Part shown: piece after piece, positions 9,363 through 18,094 of the stretch
Layout: each line of letters opens with the position of its first letter
How positions within the stretch are numbered: position 1 is the first letter of the stretch
NCBI RefSeq assembly: GCF_900660755.1
Contig: NZ_LR215050.1
Coordinates: forward strand, 806,001 to 870,000
Source of the DNA: Acholeplasma hippikon
GTDB taxonomy: Bacteria > Bacillota_I > Bacilli_A > Acholeplasmatales > Acholeplasmataceae
Direction: 5' to 3'
DNA length: 64,000 nt
Translations under genes and position numbers: made by a program
The notes under the pieces: model-generated
Databases searched by the model: none
What the model was told of the DNA's origin: nothing
What the model saw: only the letters and a program-made list of their open reading frames with translations

Positions 9363-9902
9363 TTATTTAAAACTATCTACAATTTCAGGACTTTCTGCAT
9401 ATTTATGTGCAACACTTGATGCAGCAGCTGCAGCAATTGCTCCAACAATATCATCTAAGAATGTATTGCATGAATGATTAGGAGAATTTTTATCATCTAA
9501 TCTTCCCATTAACCCTGGTTTTGTTTTATCAACATAACCGAAATTAGTTAAACCAATTGAACCATAGACATTTACAATCGATAAAGCTAAGATTTCATCG
9601 ATACCATATAAACCATAATCACTGGTAAGAATGGTTTGTAGTGGTTCACTTAGCATATTTTTTTCTGCTAAGATATCAAGTTCTAATCCTGTAAGGATCG
9701 CATGTTGTACTTCACGCTTCATGACAACTCTTTCAACATGTGCTAAACATGTATCCAAAGTAATCTCTGGTAAGTACTTCTTTTGTAAGTCTAAAGTGAT
9801 TTGGGCAATCTCCTTTAAAGATACACCACGTTCATTTAGTCTTTTTACGACTAAATCGTACTTCTTTGCATCATTTAATCTGTATTGTTGTTCTTCCATC
9901 AT
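9363..9902 (-). CDS. Phosphatidylglycerophosphatase A-like protein (YutG type)
   Basis: Protein of 179 residues. The C-terminal half carries NHSCNTFLDDIVGAIAAAAA, in which the acidic pair and following alanine-rich helix match the PgpA/YutG family; YGSIGLTNFGYVDKTKPG is also recognisable. PgpA enzymes dephosphorylate phosphatidylglycerophosphate; YutG-type members are soluble-looking and their exact role is less certain. A strong ribosome site (GGAGGG) precedes the ATG. It follows the alpha/beta hydrolase by 12 nt and, with the glycerophosphodiesterase further up, suggests a lipid-related operon. Confidence 0.8.
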   Translation of the reverse strand: MMEEQQYRLNDAKKYDLVVKRLNERGVSLKEIAQITLDLQKKYLPEITLDTCLAHVERVVMKREVQHAILTGLELDILAEKNMLSEPLQTILTSDYGLYGIDEILALSIVNVYGSIGLTNFGYVDKTKPGLMGRLDDKNSPNHSCNTFLDDIVGAIAAAAASSVAHKYAESPEIVDSFK

Positions 9903-9914
9903 AATTTTGCCCTC

Positions 9915-11141
9915 CTATGCTGGTAAGTTTTGTAAATAAGCTAATACCTTATCTAAAGTCTCCATTGCGTAATTTCTACCTGTTTCTTCTTCAACGGTAC
10001 CTAAATTAAATTGGTACTCATGCGCAAGTTCGGCATCATAGAAAACAGTTTCTACTGATACACCTAAGTTTTCTAATTTAGATGCTAATCTTTTACCATG
10101 TTCTTCAAATGATATATTTTTAGCATCCGTAATAAACGTAGGTGGGAAATCACTTGTTACATAATTTGTTAAGGTTAAAATATCCCATTTAGGATCTTGT
10201 GCCCAATTTTTTTCACCTAAGAAGGCGTATCCTATTTTTTGAGCAAAGAATCCTACAATCTTAGTTAACGCACTTCCTCCAGCACTTCTATTTAATCTTG
10301 TCACTGGATCACCTAATAAATTTAAAAGTAAACTAAAGTCATATGGACCACAATAGAGGATTGCACCTTTGATTTGGTCTTTTGTTAAAACTGGAGAAAC
10401 CTTAGAAAGTTCTGAATATGCTGGATTTGTATTGTTAATAACAAACTGTGCCGCTAAGAATGCGCCAGCAGAATCCCCTCCAACAATCATATTGTCTAAA
10501 TCAAGATACGGGTACTTAGCAATTTCATTTTTAACATGTGTATATGCTTCACCAATTTGAATTAATGGTGTTGGATATTGATACTCATAACCTAAGCCAT
10601 AATTGATACTAATGACTGCATATCCTTCATTTGCTAAGACATACATATAACTTGCTACATCATCTTTATCTCCGGCAACAAATGCGCCAGCAGAATCCCC
10701 TCCAACAATCATATTGTCTAAATCAAGATACGGGTACTTAGCAATTTCATTTTTAACATGTGTATATGCTTCACCAATTTGAATTAATGGTGTTGAATAT
10801 TGATACTCATAACCTAAGCCATAATTGATACTAATGACTGCATATCCTTCATTTGCTAAGACATACATATAACTTGCTACATCATCTTTATCTCCGGCAA
10901 CAAATGCGCCGCCATGAATCCATAAAATGATTGGTACATTTACCTCATCCATTAAATCAGTCTTAATAAAGATATCTAATTCATTCATGCCGTTACTTGA
11001 AACATAGGTAATATCGCTTAGTAAAGTCACATTCTCTTTAATCTCTAAAATATTTTCATGTTCAGTATATGTTGTTAAACTAAATAATTTTCTAACTAAC
11101 CAAACACTTGGTTTAGGTGAAACAAATAAGTAAGTTGTCAT
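9915..11141 (-). CDS. Alpha/beta hydrolase (esterase/lipase, HSL type) with an internal 74-residue tandem duplication
   Basis: The oxyanion-hole motif is IHGGAF (residues about 75-80). The nucleophile motif GGDSAG occurs twice because residues about 78-151 are repeated almost exactly as 152-225 (one Ser/Pro difference). The remaining triad is plausible in FITDAKN and ELAHEYQF. Without the repeat the protein would be about 334 residues, normal for the family; with it, 408. The annotated ATG at 11141 has no good ribosome site. The frame stays open upstream to a TAA that overlaps AAGGGGAA, and encodes a hydrophobic segment (GLRIFLFILGTLVILLGA), so the real start may be a non-standard ATA at 11204. 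Function after duplication is uncertain. Confidence 0.82.
   Translation of the reverse strand: MTTYLFVSPKPSVWLVRKLFSLTTYTEHENILEIKENVTLLSDITYVSSNGMNELDIFIKTDLMDEVNVPIILWIHGGAFVAGDKDDVASYMYVLANEGYAVISINYGLGYEYQYSTPLIQIGEAYTHVKNEIAKYPYLDLDNMIVGGDSAGAFVAGDKDDVASYMYVLANEGYAVISINYGLGYEYQYPTPLIQIGEAYTHVKNEIAKYPYLDLDNMIVGGDSAGAFLAAQFVINNTNPAYSELSKVSPVLTKDQIKGAILYCGPYDFSLLLNLLGDPVTRLNRSAGGSALTKIVGFFAQKIGYAFLGEKNWAQDPKWDILTLTNYVTSDFPPTFITDAKNISFEEHGKRLASKLENLGVSVETVFYDAELAHEYQFNLGTVEEETGRNYAMETLDKVLAYLQNLPA
10459..10902. repeat. 222-bp in-frame tandem duplication
   Basis: Units 10459-10680 and 10681-10902 are identical except for a single base I could find (near 10571 against 10793). The 8-mer AATGCGCC stands at 10459, 10681 and 10903, so the duplication is bounded by short direct repeats, as expected from slippage or unequal recombination. 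Confidence 0.95.
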
Positions 11142-11220
11142 TGCACCTAGTAAAATGACAAGCGTACCTAAAATAAATAAAAATATCCTTAACCCTTTTC
11201 TTATAAATTCCCCTTATTTT

Positions 11221-11916
11221 TTAATATGTTGTAAAATCCAAAATCCCATCCGTTGTAATATAATCAACACCACAAGCAATCATACGTTTAGCATCTTCCC
11301 AAGTGTTTACTGTAAACACATTGACTGTTAAATCTTTTTCTTTTAACATCTCTACTAATTCTCTTGTGACGTTTTTGTGATACATATCTAAATTGATACG
11401 ATTTTCTGTTAAATATTCATAATCAGCTAATGTAAATTCGCCTAATAAAAGTTCTAACTTAATCGTTTTATCAATTTTTCGCATCCACTTTAAATAATCT
11501 CTGTTAAATGAAATAAACGTAATTTTATCTAAATCCTGTAACTTTTTACATTCCTCGTAAATATACTTTACATTATCTTCTGTGAATTGCCCTTTTAACT
11601 CGATTACAGCCTGTTTTTCGCCCTTTTTACAAATATCTAGATATTCTTCCAATGTAGGGAAAGAAAAAGGAATTTCAAGCAATTCTTTGAATTCGGTTTC
11701 TTTAATTAATTTATCAACACCTGTTAGGCGTTTGACGTTACTATCATGATGGACTATTATTTTACCATCTTTTGTTAAATGTATGTCACATTCCATTCCA
11801 AAAAAAGGTAGCTTAGCGGCATTTTCAAAAGAATCGATTGTATTTTCAATCGATTTTGAGGATAAACCTCTATGTGCTACCCACTTAACATCTAATTTAA
11901 ATAGATCATTCTGCAT
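11221..11916 (-). CDS. Glycerophosphodiester phosphodiesterase
   Basis: Cytoplasmic-type GDPD of 231 residues; it hydrolyses glycerophosphodiesters to glycerol 3-phosphate and an alcohol. It has WVAHRGLSSKSIENT at the start (catalytic HRG), FFGMECDIHLTKDGKIIVHHD (metal ligands E, D and the second catalytic His), VIELKGQF and the C-terminal VNVFTVNTWEDAKRMIACGVDYITTDG. No signal peptide. It is followed after about 80 nt by the hydrolase and preceded after 4 nt by the DUF402 gene. Confidence 0.92.
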   Translation of the reverse strand: MQNDLFKLDVKWVAHRGLSSKSIENTIDSFENAAKLPFFGMECDIHLTKDGKIIVHHDSNVKRLTGVDKLIKETEFKELLEIPFSFPTLEEYLDICKKGEKQAVIELKGQFTEDNVKYIYEECKKLQDLDKITFISFNRDYLKWMRKIDKTIKLELLLGEFTLADYEYLTENRINLDMYHKNVTRELVEMLKEKDLTVNVFTVNTWEDAKRMIACGVDYITTDGILDFTTY

Positions 11917-11920
11917 ATTA

Positions 11921-12490
11921 TCACTTCTTCTTTGTTTTTATTAATGTTGTTTTTTCTTGATAATTACTTAAAATTTTTGTAAATACTTCATGTTGTTTTA
12001 AAACTGATTTTCTATCAAAAGGTTCTTTCTTATCAATAATCATTTTCTTTAATTTCTCAATTGAATGATCAATGATTTTACGAACATCTTCAGGATAGTT
12101 CATTCTTTTACTATTCTCATCATATTCTTTTTGGTCAAGAATATATAACTTATGATTTGGATAAACCTTGATATCTAAATCATAATCAATGTACTTAATG
12201 GCTTCACCATCATATACATATGGACTTGAAATGTTACAGTAGTAATGAATGCCATCTTTTTTGAGCATAGCGATAATGTTAAACCATTCTCTCTCAAAAA
12301 AATAACAGATTGCTGGCTCTTTTGTATACCAACTTCTGCCATCAGATTCGATAACTTTTGTTCGCTGGTTCCCAGTTATTAAAAATGGATTTGTATCGTC
12401 AATAATAAACGAAGAAATCCAAACACGGTGAAGTGATCCATCATGCTTATAACTATGTATTTGTACTTTCTTTCCGGATTTTAATTTCAT
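11921..12490 (-). CDS. DUF402 protein, nucleoside di/triphosphatase-like (Ntdp/YgaC type)
   Basis: Protein of 189 residues. AICYFFEREWFNIIAMLKKDGIHYYCNISSPYVYDGEAIKYIDYDLDIKVYPN holds the DUF402 core, with conserved Tyr, Asp and Lys positions seen in the staphylococcal nucleotide phosphatase group. The C-terminal helix is charged. It is the first gene of a small run with the glycerophosphodiesterase (4-nt gap). Confidence 0.75.
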   Translation of the reverse strand: MKLKSGKKVQIHSYKHDGSLHRVWISSFIIDDTNPFLITGNQRTKVIESDGRSWYTKEPAICYFFEREWFNIIAMLKKDGIHYYCNISSPYVYDGEAIKYIDYDLDIKVYPNHKLYILDQKEYDENSKRMNYPEDVRKIIDHSIEKLKKMIIDKKEPFDRKSVLKQHEVFTKILSNYQEKTTLIKTKKK

Positions 12491-12590
12491 AAATATTTCA
12501 CCTTTCTTAAATTATAACACAGGATTACAAGTCAATAAAGTTAAAAAGTCTTTGATTTTTCAAGTATGTTTGATACTTTATATAACAAAA

Positions 12591-12640
12591 AAGAACAAAT
12601 ACTTGTAAACTCAAAATTAAGGGGAGAGGTATTTGTTCTT
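12591..12640 (-). terminator. Hairpin after the azoreductase gene
   Basis: AAGAACAAATAC (12591-12602) pairs perfectly with GTATTTGTTCTT (12629-12640) around a 26-nt loop. On the minus strand the stem is followed by T6, so it can terminate the azoreductase transcript, although the stem is AT-rich and the loop large. Confidence 0.6.
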
Positions 12641-12685
12641 AATTGTGCTATATTTTTAATTTAAATCAGAAAATTCAAAAAAGTG

Positions 12686-13306
12686 CTAGAAGGTTTTCGC
12701 GATTTTCTTCGCGTCAGCAATAATTTCATTCAAGATTTCTTGTGCATGCGCTGGATCTTGATCTAGTCCATCAACTGAAATCTTTGTGAAGTCTTTTACT
12801 CCAATGAATGAAAATGCTTGTTTAATAAATAATGATCCTAAATCTTGGTTTTGATAAACGCCACCAGCTGATTGGATATGAAGGACCTTCTTATCTCCTG
12901 CTAATCCAACTGGACCGTTTGCAGTATACTTAAATGTTTTACCTGCAACATTGATTGTGTCGATCCAAGCTTTTAATCTTGTTGGAATTGATAAATTCCA
13001 TAGTGGGTTTGCAATAATAACTTTATCTGATGCTAAGAATTGTTCAGTTGAAGCGGCAAATGAAGAGACTAATGTTTGTTCTTCTTGGCTTAATTTGTCA
13101 AATGCTACACCACTTCTTAATTTACCCCAAGCACCTAATAAAGTTGCGTTAATTTCTGGGAAATTTTCGTCAAATACATTTACTGTTTTGATTTCATCTT
13201 CAGGATTTGTTTCTTTATATGTTTCTAAAAATGCATCTAAAGTTTTTAAAGTTCTTGATTCATTTTTTGTTAATGCATGTGCATTGACAACTAATACTTT
13301 CTTCAT
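12686..13306 (-). CDS. azoR: FMN-dependent NADH-azoreductase
   Basis: Flavodoxin-like quinone/azo reductase of 206 residues. KKVLVVNAHALTKNESRTLKTLDAFLETYKE is the FMN phosphate-binding start, IIANPLWNLSIPTRLKAWIDTINVAGKTFKYTANGPVGL is the hallmark of the AzoR/AcpD family, and LHIQSAGGVY follows. Such enzymes reduce quinones and azo compounds with NADH. It appears to be a single-gene unit with a terminator downstream. Confidence 0.92.
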   Translation of the reverse strand: MKKVLVVNAHALTKNESRTLKTLDAFLETYKETNPEDEIKTVNVFDENFPEINATLLGAWGKLRSGVAFDKLSQEEQTLVSSFAASTEQFLASDKVIIANPLWNLSIPTRLKAWIDTINVAGKTFKYTANGPVGLAGDKKVLHIQSAGGVYQNQDLGSLFIKQAFSFIGVKDFTKISVDGLDQDPAHAQEILNEIIADAKKIAKTF

Positions 13307-13466
13307 GTCGTTTTCTCCTCATCTTTTTTCATAACGTGATTAATTCTATATAAATATATTTATATTTCAAATTTCATGCTTAAAGTGTGAAAACTTTCAT
13401 ATAATTTTCACTTATATATCAAAACAATTCGGTTTTTTTAACACGATTACATTTTATAAATAAAAA

Positions 13467-13490
13467 AACCAGCGCGCGCTGGTTAAATTA
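13467..13490 (-). terminator. Terminator of the 26-codon gene
   Basis: An 18-nt perfect GC-rich palindrome (AACCAGCGCGCGCTGGTT, 13467-13484) followed on the minus strand by T7. Confidence 0.9.
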
Positions 13491-13500
13491 TTTTAACGAA

Positions 13501-13581
13501 TTAACGTTTTCTAGTTAGAATCGCATGCTTTCTTTGATTCTTCTTTAAGTGCGTAGATTTACGCTTTTTACCCATGATCAT
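13501..13581 (-). CDS. Small highly basic protein, 26 codons
   Basis: An ATG at 13581 (or an in-frame ATG at 13575) opens a short frame whose product is very rich in Lys and Arg (MGKKRKSTHLKKNQRKHA and ILTRKR). AAGGAG lies 9 nt upstream of the first ATG, a TATAAT lies just before that, and a strong terminator follows, so this is a complete transcription unit. It resembles ribosome-associated peptides in composition, but it is not L34, L36 or Thx by sequence, and I do not recognise the family. Confidence 0.7.
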   Translation of the reverse strand: MIMGKKRKSTHLKKNQRKHAILTRKR

Positions 13582-13640
13582 AGTTAAATTCTCCTTAATC
13601 TATTCCTATTATACAATAAAATATTCGTTTTTCATTAAAA

Positions 13641-13666
13641 AAAGAGACTTTGTTGAAAAGCCTCTT
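13641..13666 (-). terminator. Terminator of the 17-gene amino-sugar operon
   Basis: On the minus strand AAAGAGGCTTT, a short loop and AAAGTCTCTTT are followed by more T. It lies 40 nt after the ROK gene and is the first clear terminator since the one at 34717. Confidence 0.82.
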
Positions 13667-13705
13667 TTTTAATCTATCTTTTCTTCTTTTAATAATCTTT
13701 ACTTT

Positions 13706-15064
13706 TTATAGCTTAACAAGACTAGCTGCTGCAACTGATTGTCCAACTCGTCTTGCTTTTTCATCTGGTAATGAGATTTCAATCTTTTCACCTAAGTCTG
13801 CAAAGTTTTCTTTTAATGTCTTCTTCGCATAATCAACGATGATATTTCCACCTTCACCTGATGTCACACGTCCTAATAAAAGTACGTTTTCAATTTCATA
13901 GAACTCGCTATAGTAAGCAAGTGTGTAACCTAAATATGTTCCAATTGTTTGGAAGATATCTTGGTAAACTTCACTTTCAGGTCCTAATTTTTGAACAACT
14001 TTTAAGCGTTCTGCAAGTGGCATATCGTGTGGGAATGTGATTCCACAAGTTTCAGCTAAACGAATAACTGCATCTTGTGAGAAGTATTTTAATCCACAAC
14101 CAAAATCGCCACTCCATTCATCAACTGGTCCATTTGCTTGGAAGTCAACTGGAACGAATGCTAATTCGTTAATCCAACCAGTAATGTTACCTTCATGGTT
14201 GATATAACCTGCTGCTTCACTTGTACCCATTGCAATACCTAAAAGGTTATTCTTTTCTAAACTCATTGCTCCAGCAAGTGCAGTAACGTCTCCGTCATTT
14301 GCAACTTCAATTGGAACATTTAATTCATTTGCAATGTCGATGTAAATGTTTTTAATGTGTTTGTCAAATGCTTCATCTGGAACTTGAATAAATAGTGATG
14401 CAACTTTTGCTTGGTTATTTACATAAACCCCAGCACTTGATACACCAATTGCATCTAAGCGTGGCATTTTTGATTTAGCAAGCATAATTGCTTCTCTAAT
14501 ATATTTCTTATGATATTCAGGATCACTATTTAATTTAGGGAACCATACGATTTCTTCTGAGAAGATTGGTTCACCATTTACAACTGCTGATACTTTCATA
14601 TCTGATCCACCAGCATCAAAACCGATGCGGTAACCATCTAAGTTCTTACCAATTGATTGGTAATTTTGTTTAATTTCTGGTTTTGCTGTTGCATGTAACA
14701 CTTCAAATGGTTGTTCATAAACACGAGTCATAAACTTAGCATCAAATGTACGTTCTTTATTTGCATAAATTTCTTTTAATGCTTCATAAATTTTTTTATT
14801 ACCAACGATTGTTACTTTGTAACCACCATAAATCCATAATAATGATTTAACTAAACGTTCAACATAGAATAGATTTTCATCAAAGTGTTTTTCATCTTTA
14901 AAGATAATTGTATCGAAGCATTCGCTGTTTCCGTCATTTCTTTCAACAACTACTGATAAATTATCATATCCTTCTTTTAATGCGTTTGCTTTAAATTCTC
15001 TAAAGAATAAAACCGCTGGAGCATATTTTGGGTCTAACTTAAGTGGGCGTACTGGAATATTCAT
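13706..15064 (-). CDS. ROK-family sugar kinase-like protein with N-terminal extension
   Basis: Protein of 452 residues. Residues about 1-145 are an extra domain I do not recognise. The ASKHA/ROK kinase core starts at about 148 with YRIGFDAGGSDMKVSAVVNGE (phosphate 1 loop), then AIGVSSAGVYVNNQ, VANDGDVTALAGAM and LLGIAMGTSEAAGYI (phosphate 2 region). Last gene of the operon, 14 nt after nagB, so an amino sugar is the likely substrate. A regulatory or non-kinase role cannot be excluded, since the classical ROK zinc-binding cysteine cluster is not obvious. Confidence 0.75.
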   Translation of the reverse strand: MNIPVRPLKLDPKYAPAVLFFREFKANALKEGYDNLSVVVERNDGNSECFDTIIFKDEKHFDENLFYVERLVKSLLWIYGGYKVTIVGNKKIYEALKEIYANKERTFDAKFMTRVYEQPFEVLHATAKPEIKQNYQSIGKNLDGYRIGFDAGGSDMKVSAVVNGEPIFSEEIVWFPKLNSDPEYHKKYIREAIMLAKSKMPRLDAIGVSSAGVYVNNQAKVASLFIQVPDEAFDKHIKNIYIDIANELNVPIEVANDGDVTALAGAMSLEKNNLLGIAMGTSEAAGYINHEGNITGWINELAFVPVDFQANGPVDEWSGDFGCGLKYFSQDAVIRLAETCGITFPHDMPLAERLKVVQKLGPESEVYQDIFQTIGTYLGYTLAYYSEFYEIENVLLLGRVTSGEGGNIIVDYAKKTLKENFADLGEKIEISLPDEKARRVGQSVAAASLVKL

Positions 15065-15078
15065 TTTAAACCCTCCGA

Positions 15079-15801
15079 TTATAATTTGCTTGCTGCATCA
15101 GTATCTAGATAAACAGTTACTTTTGCATGGTTTTGTAAAACTGAAGCTGGTAATTCTTCATTGATTTGACCTTTAATCATACCAAAAACAGCGTCTGCTT
15201 TATTTTTACCAGTTGCAATCACAATCACTTCTTTAGCTTCCATAATATCGCTAATACCCATTGTAATTGCGTGCGTTGGAACTTCATCGATTGAATTGAA
15301 TAATCTTGAGTTATCAATTCTTGTTTGTTCCTTTAATACCACTTTATGAGTTTTTGAATCAAATAAAGTTCCTGGTTCATTAAAACCAATGTGACCATTT
15401 GATCCAATACCTAATAATTGGATATCAATTTTAGCATTGTCTAACATATCTTGGTATGCTTTGATTGATGCTTCAATCATTGATGCGTCCCCGTTTGGAA
15501 CGTGACAATTATTTAAATCAATATCAATATGATTGAATAATTGTGCTCTCATAAAGTTAAAATAAGTTTCTTTATGATCTTTTGGTAATCCGATGTATTC
15601 ATCTAAGTTAAATGATTTAACATTTTTAAATGATACTTTACCATTTTTGTATGCTTCAATTAGATTTTGATATAAAGCAATTGGAGTCGTACCTGTTGCA
15701 AGACCTAAAGTCATATTTGGGTTTGCGTTAATTCTTTCTACATAATAGTTTGCAACACTTTCATAAAGTGCAGCTTTGCTATCAAAAACTTTAATTTCCA
15801 T
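15079..15801 (-). CDS. nagB: Glucosamine-6-phosphate deaminase
   Basis: Converts glucosamine 6-phosphate to fructose 6-phosphate and ammonia, the entry of amino sugars into glycolysis. Length 240 matches Gram-positive NagB. Motifs: [20 protein letters not shown] (phosphate site), FNLDEYIGL (catalytic Asp), [15 protein letters not shown] (ring-opening His and neighbours). It follows the GNAT gene by 1 nt. No GlcNAc-6-phosphate deacetylase (NagA), the enzyme that feeds NagB, is present in the window. Confidence 0.95.
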   Translation of the reverse strand: MEIKVFDSKAALYESVANYYVERINANPNMTLGLATGTTPIALYQNLIEAYKNGKVSFKNVKSFNLDEYIGLPKDHKETYFNFMRAQLFNHIDIDLNNCHVPNGDASMIEASIKAYQDMLDNAKIDIQLLGIGSNGHIGFNEPGTLFDSKTHKVVLKEQTRIDNSRLFNSIDEVPTHAITMGISDIMEAKEVIVIATGKNKADAVFGMIKGQINEELPASVLQNHAKVTVYLDTDAASKL

Positions 15802-15802
15802 T

Positions 15803-16276
15803 TTAATATAATCCTCTCACAAATCTATCGTAAACATTACCTTCAAGATTAATTACGATTGCACCACATGTCTTTTGATAGAATGGAGCAACATTTTCAT
15901 TTACTCCACCGATGATTCCGTATCCGTAACCATCGTGATACATACCTTCTAAGGCTGCGAATAGCAATGCTTTACCAATATTTTTTCCTCTTAATGTTTC
16001 ATCAACACCAATTGGTCCAAAGTATCCTTTTGCTGTTGCATCATATGCTGAGAAGCCCACAATTTTCCCTTCGTAAAACGCAACAAAACATGTTGGGTTT
16101 GGTTTGTATAAAGCCGCTTTAACTTCAGATGCCCAACCTTTAGAGAAGTTTTTTTCAACAAACGCAATGATCGCATCACTGTTTGGAGATAACGCCCTAA
16201 CTATTTTAACATCTTCACTTGCTTTTTTACCCTCGATATAATCTTTTCGATAAAGTCCAACTAATAAATCTGCCAT
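15803..16276 (-). CDS. GNAT-family N-acetyltransferase (YbbJ-like by context)
   Basis: Acetyltransferase of 157 residues. The acetyl-CoA-binding motif is [17 protein letters not shown] (about residues 97-113), followed by [19 protein letters not shown]. The B. subtilis muropeptide cluster also carries a GNAT gene (ybbJ) near murQ-nagZ-namZ, so a role with amino sugars is plausible, but the acceptor is unknown. Located between murQ (5-nt gap) and nagB (1-nt gap). Confidence 0.82.
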   Translation of the reverse strand: MADLLVGLYRKDYIEGKKASEDVKIVRALSPNSDAIIAFVEKNFSKGWASEVKAALYKPNPTCFVAFYEGKIVGFSAYDATAKGYFGPIGVDETLRGKNIGKALLFAALEGMYHDGYGYGIIGGVNENVAPFYQKTCGAIVINLEGNVYDRFVRGLY

Positions 16277-16281
16277 ATTTT

Positions 16282-17196
16282 TTATTCCTCTGCTTTTAAT
16301 GTATATTTAATCGCTTCTCTTATATTACCATGATGCATATCTAAAATTCTATTAATTTCATCAATACTTTCAATTTTTGAGATAATTGCGAAAATTGATT
16401 GCTTAACTGAACCATATTTTTGAAGATTTGCTTGTGCAACATCATCCGTTACACCAGTTACCTCTTTAACAATAGAAACAGCACGAGACTCTAATTTCTT
16501 ATTACTCATTTGTACATCAATCATTAAGTTCTCATATACTTTACCTAACTTAACCATTGCTGTTGTTGAAATCATGTTTAAGATTAATTTTTGAGCAGTA
16601 CCTGATTTCATTCTTGTAGAACCAGTTAAAGGTTCAGGTCCTGTAACAGCTTCAATTGGATAATCTACATTTGCTGATAACTCAGTTTTATAACTTGTTG
16701 TTACACCGGCAGTCTTTGCACCGATTGAACGGGCATAACGACAACCTGAAACGACATAAGGTGTGCGTCCACTTGCTGCGATTCCCACAACAAAGTCTTT
16801 TGATGATAGGTTATATGCTTGTAAATCTTTGATTGCAGCTTCCATATCATCTTCAGCACCTTCAACAGGTAATCTTAATGCTTTATCTGTACCTGCAATG
16901 ATTCCAATAACCATATCACTAGGCACACCAAATGTTGGCACACATTCACTTGCATCTAAGACACCTAATCTACCTGAAGTACCAGCTCCGATATAGAATA
17001 AACGACCACCATTTGCTAATGTTTCTGCAACTGCATCAACAAGTTCAGCAATTTCAGGTAATACAGCTTCAATCGCTAGAGGAACTTTTTTATCCTCGTT
17101 GTTGATCATTTTTAAGATTTCTAAAGTTGAACTGATATCCATGTTTTTAGTCAGATTATTACGTTGTTCTGTACTAATTTTTTTGATATCTACCAT
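16282..17196 (-). CDS. murQ: N-acetylmuramic acid 6-phosphate etherase
   Basis: Cleaves the lactyl ether of MurNAc-6-phosphate to GlcNAc-6-phosphate and D-lactate. Length 304 is normal. The SIS domain shows FYIGAGTSGRLGVLDASECVPTFG (catalytic Glu region), VGIAASGRTPYVVSGCRYA and GPEPLTGSTRMKSGTAQKLILNM, all diagnostic for MurQ. It lies 1 nt after the kinase gene, giving a coupled kinase-etherase step. The D-lactate it releases may be used by the FAD oxidase at 49048-50451. Confidence 0.96.
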   Translation of the reverse strand: MVDIKKISTEQRNNLTKNMDISSTLEILKMINNEDKKVPLAIEAVLPEIAELVDAVAETLANGGRLFYIGAGTSGRLGVLDASECVPTFGVPSDMVIGIIAGTDKALRLPVEGAEDDMEAAIKDLQAYNLSSKDFVVGIAASGRTPYVVSGCRYARSIGAKTAGVTTSYKTELSANVDYPIEAVTGPEPLTGSTRMKSGTAQKLILNMISTTAMVKLGKVYENLMIDVQMSNKKLESRAVSIVKEVTGVTDDVAQANLQKYGSVKQSIFAIISKIESIDEINRILDMHHGNIREAIKYTLKAEE

Positions 17197-17197
17197 A

Positions 17198-18094
17198 TTA
17201 TGATTCCTTTCTATCGGATATTAAAGCCATCATATAACCGCCATATACGGCCTCTTTAACATCCACTTCGACGATAAAGTCCAAGTTCTTTTTCTTTAAT
17301 ATTTCAATAATTTGTTCTTTAACGCCATAAGCTTTTTCAATAAACCCACCACGTAAAGCTAACATGAATTTTGAATTGATTCCTGATTTTTTATATACAG
17401 TAAGTATATTTGAAGTAATTTTCTTTGCTTCATTTTTTAGAATTTTCTTAGCATAACTAGAACTGCTATGCATACTTAAAACTTGTGCCAGACTCGCAAT
17501 TTCTTGTTTCTTTGATCGATAAATATAACCAATTAAACTTGTACGATCTGTTGCTCCAATTGTCTTAAGTATATGTTGTTGAAATTTATTTAGTGATTTA
17601 TTTAAATCCATTGTTTCTAAAATGTCTTTAAATAATGACATCACAACGCTATATGCGGAGCCTTCATCACCAAATAAATGTCCATAACCTCCATAACGAT
17701 TGATCTTGTCGTTATTTAAAGTATAGATGATGCTACCAGTACCACCTACCACATAAATAAGTGGTAGGTTTTCTTGGTAAACAGAATATAAACCTAAATG
17801 TGCATCTGGATGGATATTAACCTTTGAATGGAATTGATTTGATAATTCTTCTTCTAAAGCTTTTATATCCTTAATCATACTATATCCAGCAACACCAATA
17901 TGCATTACGGGTGCATGTTCGACTTTAATCAGTTGGTAGATAACATCTTGAATGACTTTTTTTGCTTGGATTGCATCAACCGCAAAGTTTGAGCTCGGTG
18001 CAACCACTCTTTTTGTTTCTAAGCCATTTAGATTATATAAAACTCCTAAAGTTTTTGTTCCCCCGCCATCAATACTAATTACAAAATTACTCAT
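17198..18094 (-). CDS. BadF/BadG-type N-acetylglucosamine/MurNAc kinase (MurK-like)
   Basis: Cytoplasmic ASKHA kinase of 298 residues: ISIDGGGTKTLGVLYN (phosphate 1), LIYVVGGTGSIIYTLN (phosphate 2), and GGYGHLFGDEGSAY, which is typical of the GlcNAc kinase/BcrA group. In Clostridium acetobutylicum the MurK member phosphorylates both GlcNAc and MurNAc next to MurQ. Here it directly precedes murQ and overlaps nagZ by 8 nt, so the same role is the best guess and fits the absence of a MurNAc PTS in the window. Confidence 0.85.
   Translation of the reverse strand: MSNFVISIDGGGTKTLGVLYNLNGLETKRVVAPSSNFAVDAIQAKKVIQDVIYQLIKVEHAPVMHIGVAGYSMIKDIKALEEELSNQFHSKVNIHPDAHLGLYSVYQENLPLIYVVGGTGSIIYTLNNDKINRYGGYGHLFGDEGSAYSVVMSLFKDILETMDLNKSLNKFQQHILKTIGATDRTSLIGYIYRSKKQEIASLAQVLSMHSSSSYAKKILKNEAKKITSNILTVYKKSGINSKFMLALRGGFIEKAYGVKEQIIEILKKKNLDFIVEVDVKEAVYGGYMMALISDRKES

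Noticed and set aside
12591-12640. Miniature inverted-repeat element
   Set aside because: The 12-bp inverted repeat is followed by T6 in the direction of the azoreductase gene and is better read as its terminator; no target duplication seen.
13501-13581. Ribosomal protein L34 or Thx
   Set aside because: Size and basicity fit, but the conserved L34 (KRTYQPS) and Thx motifs are absent.
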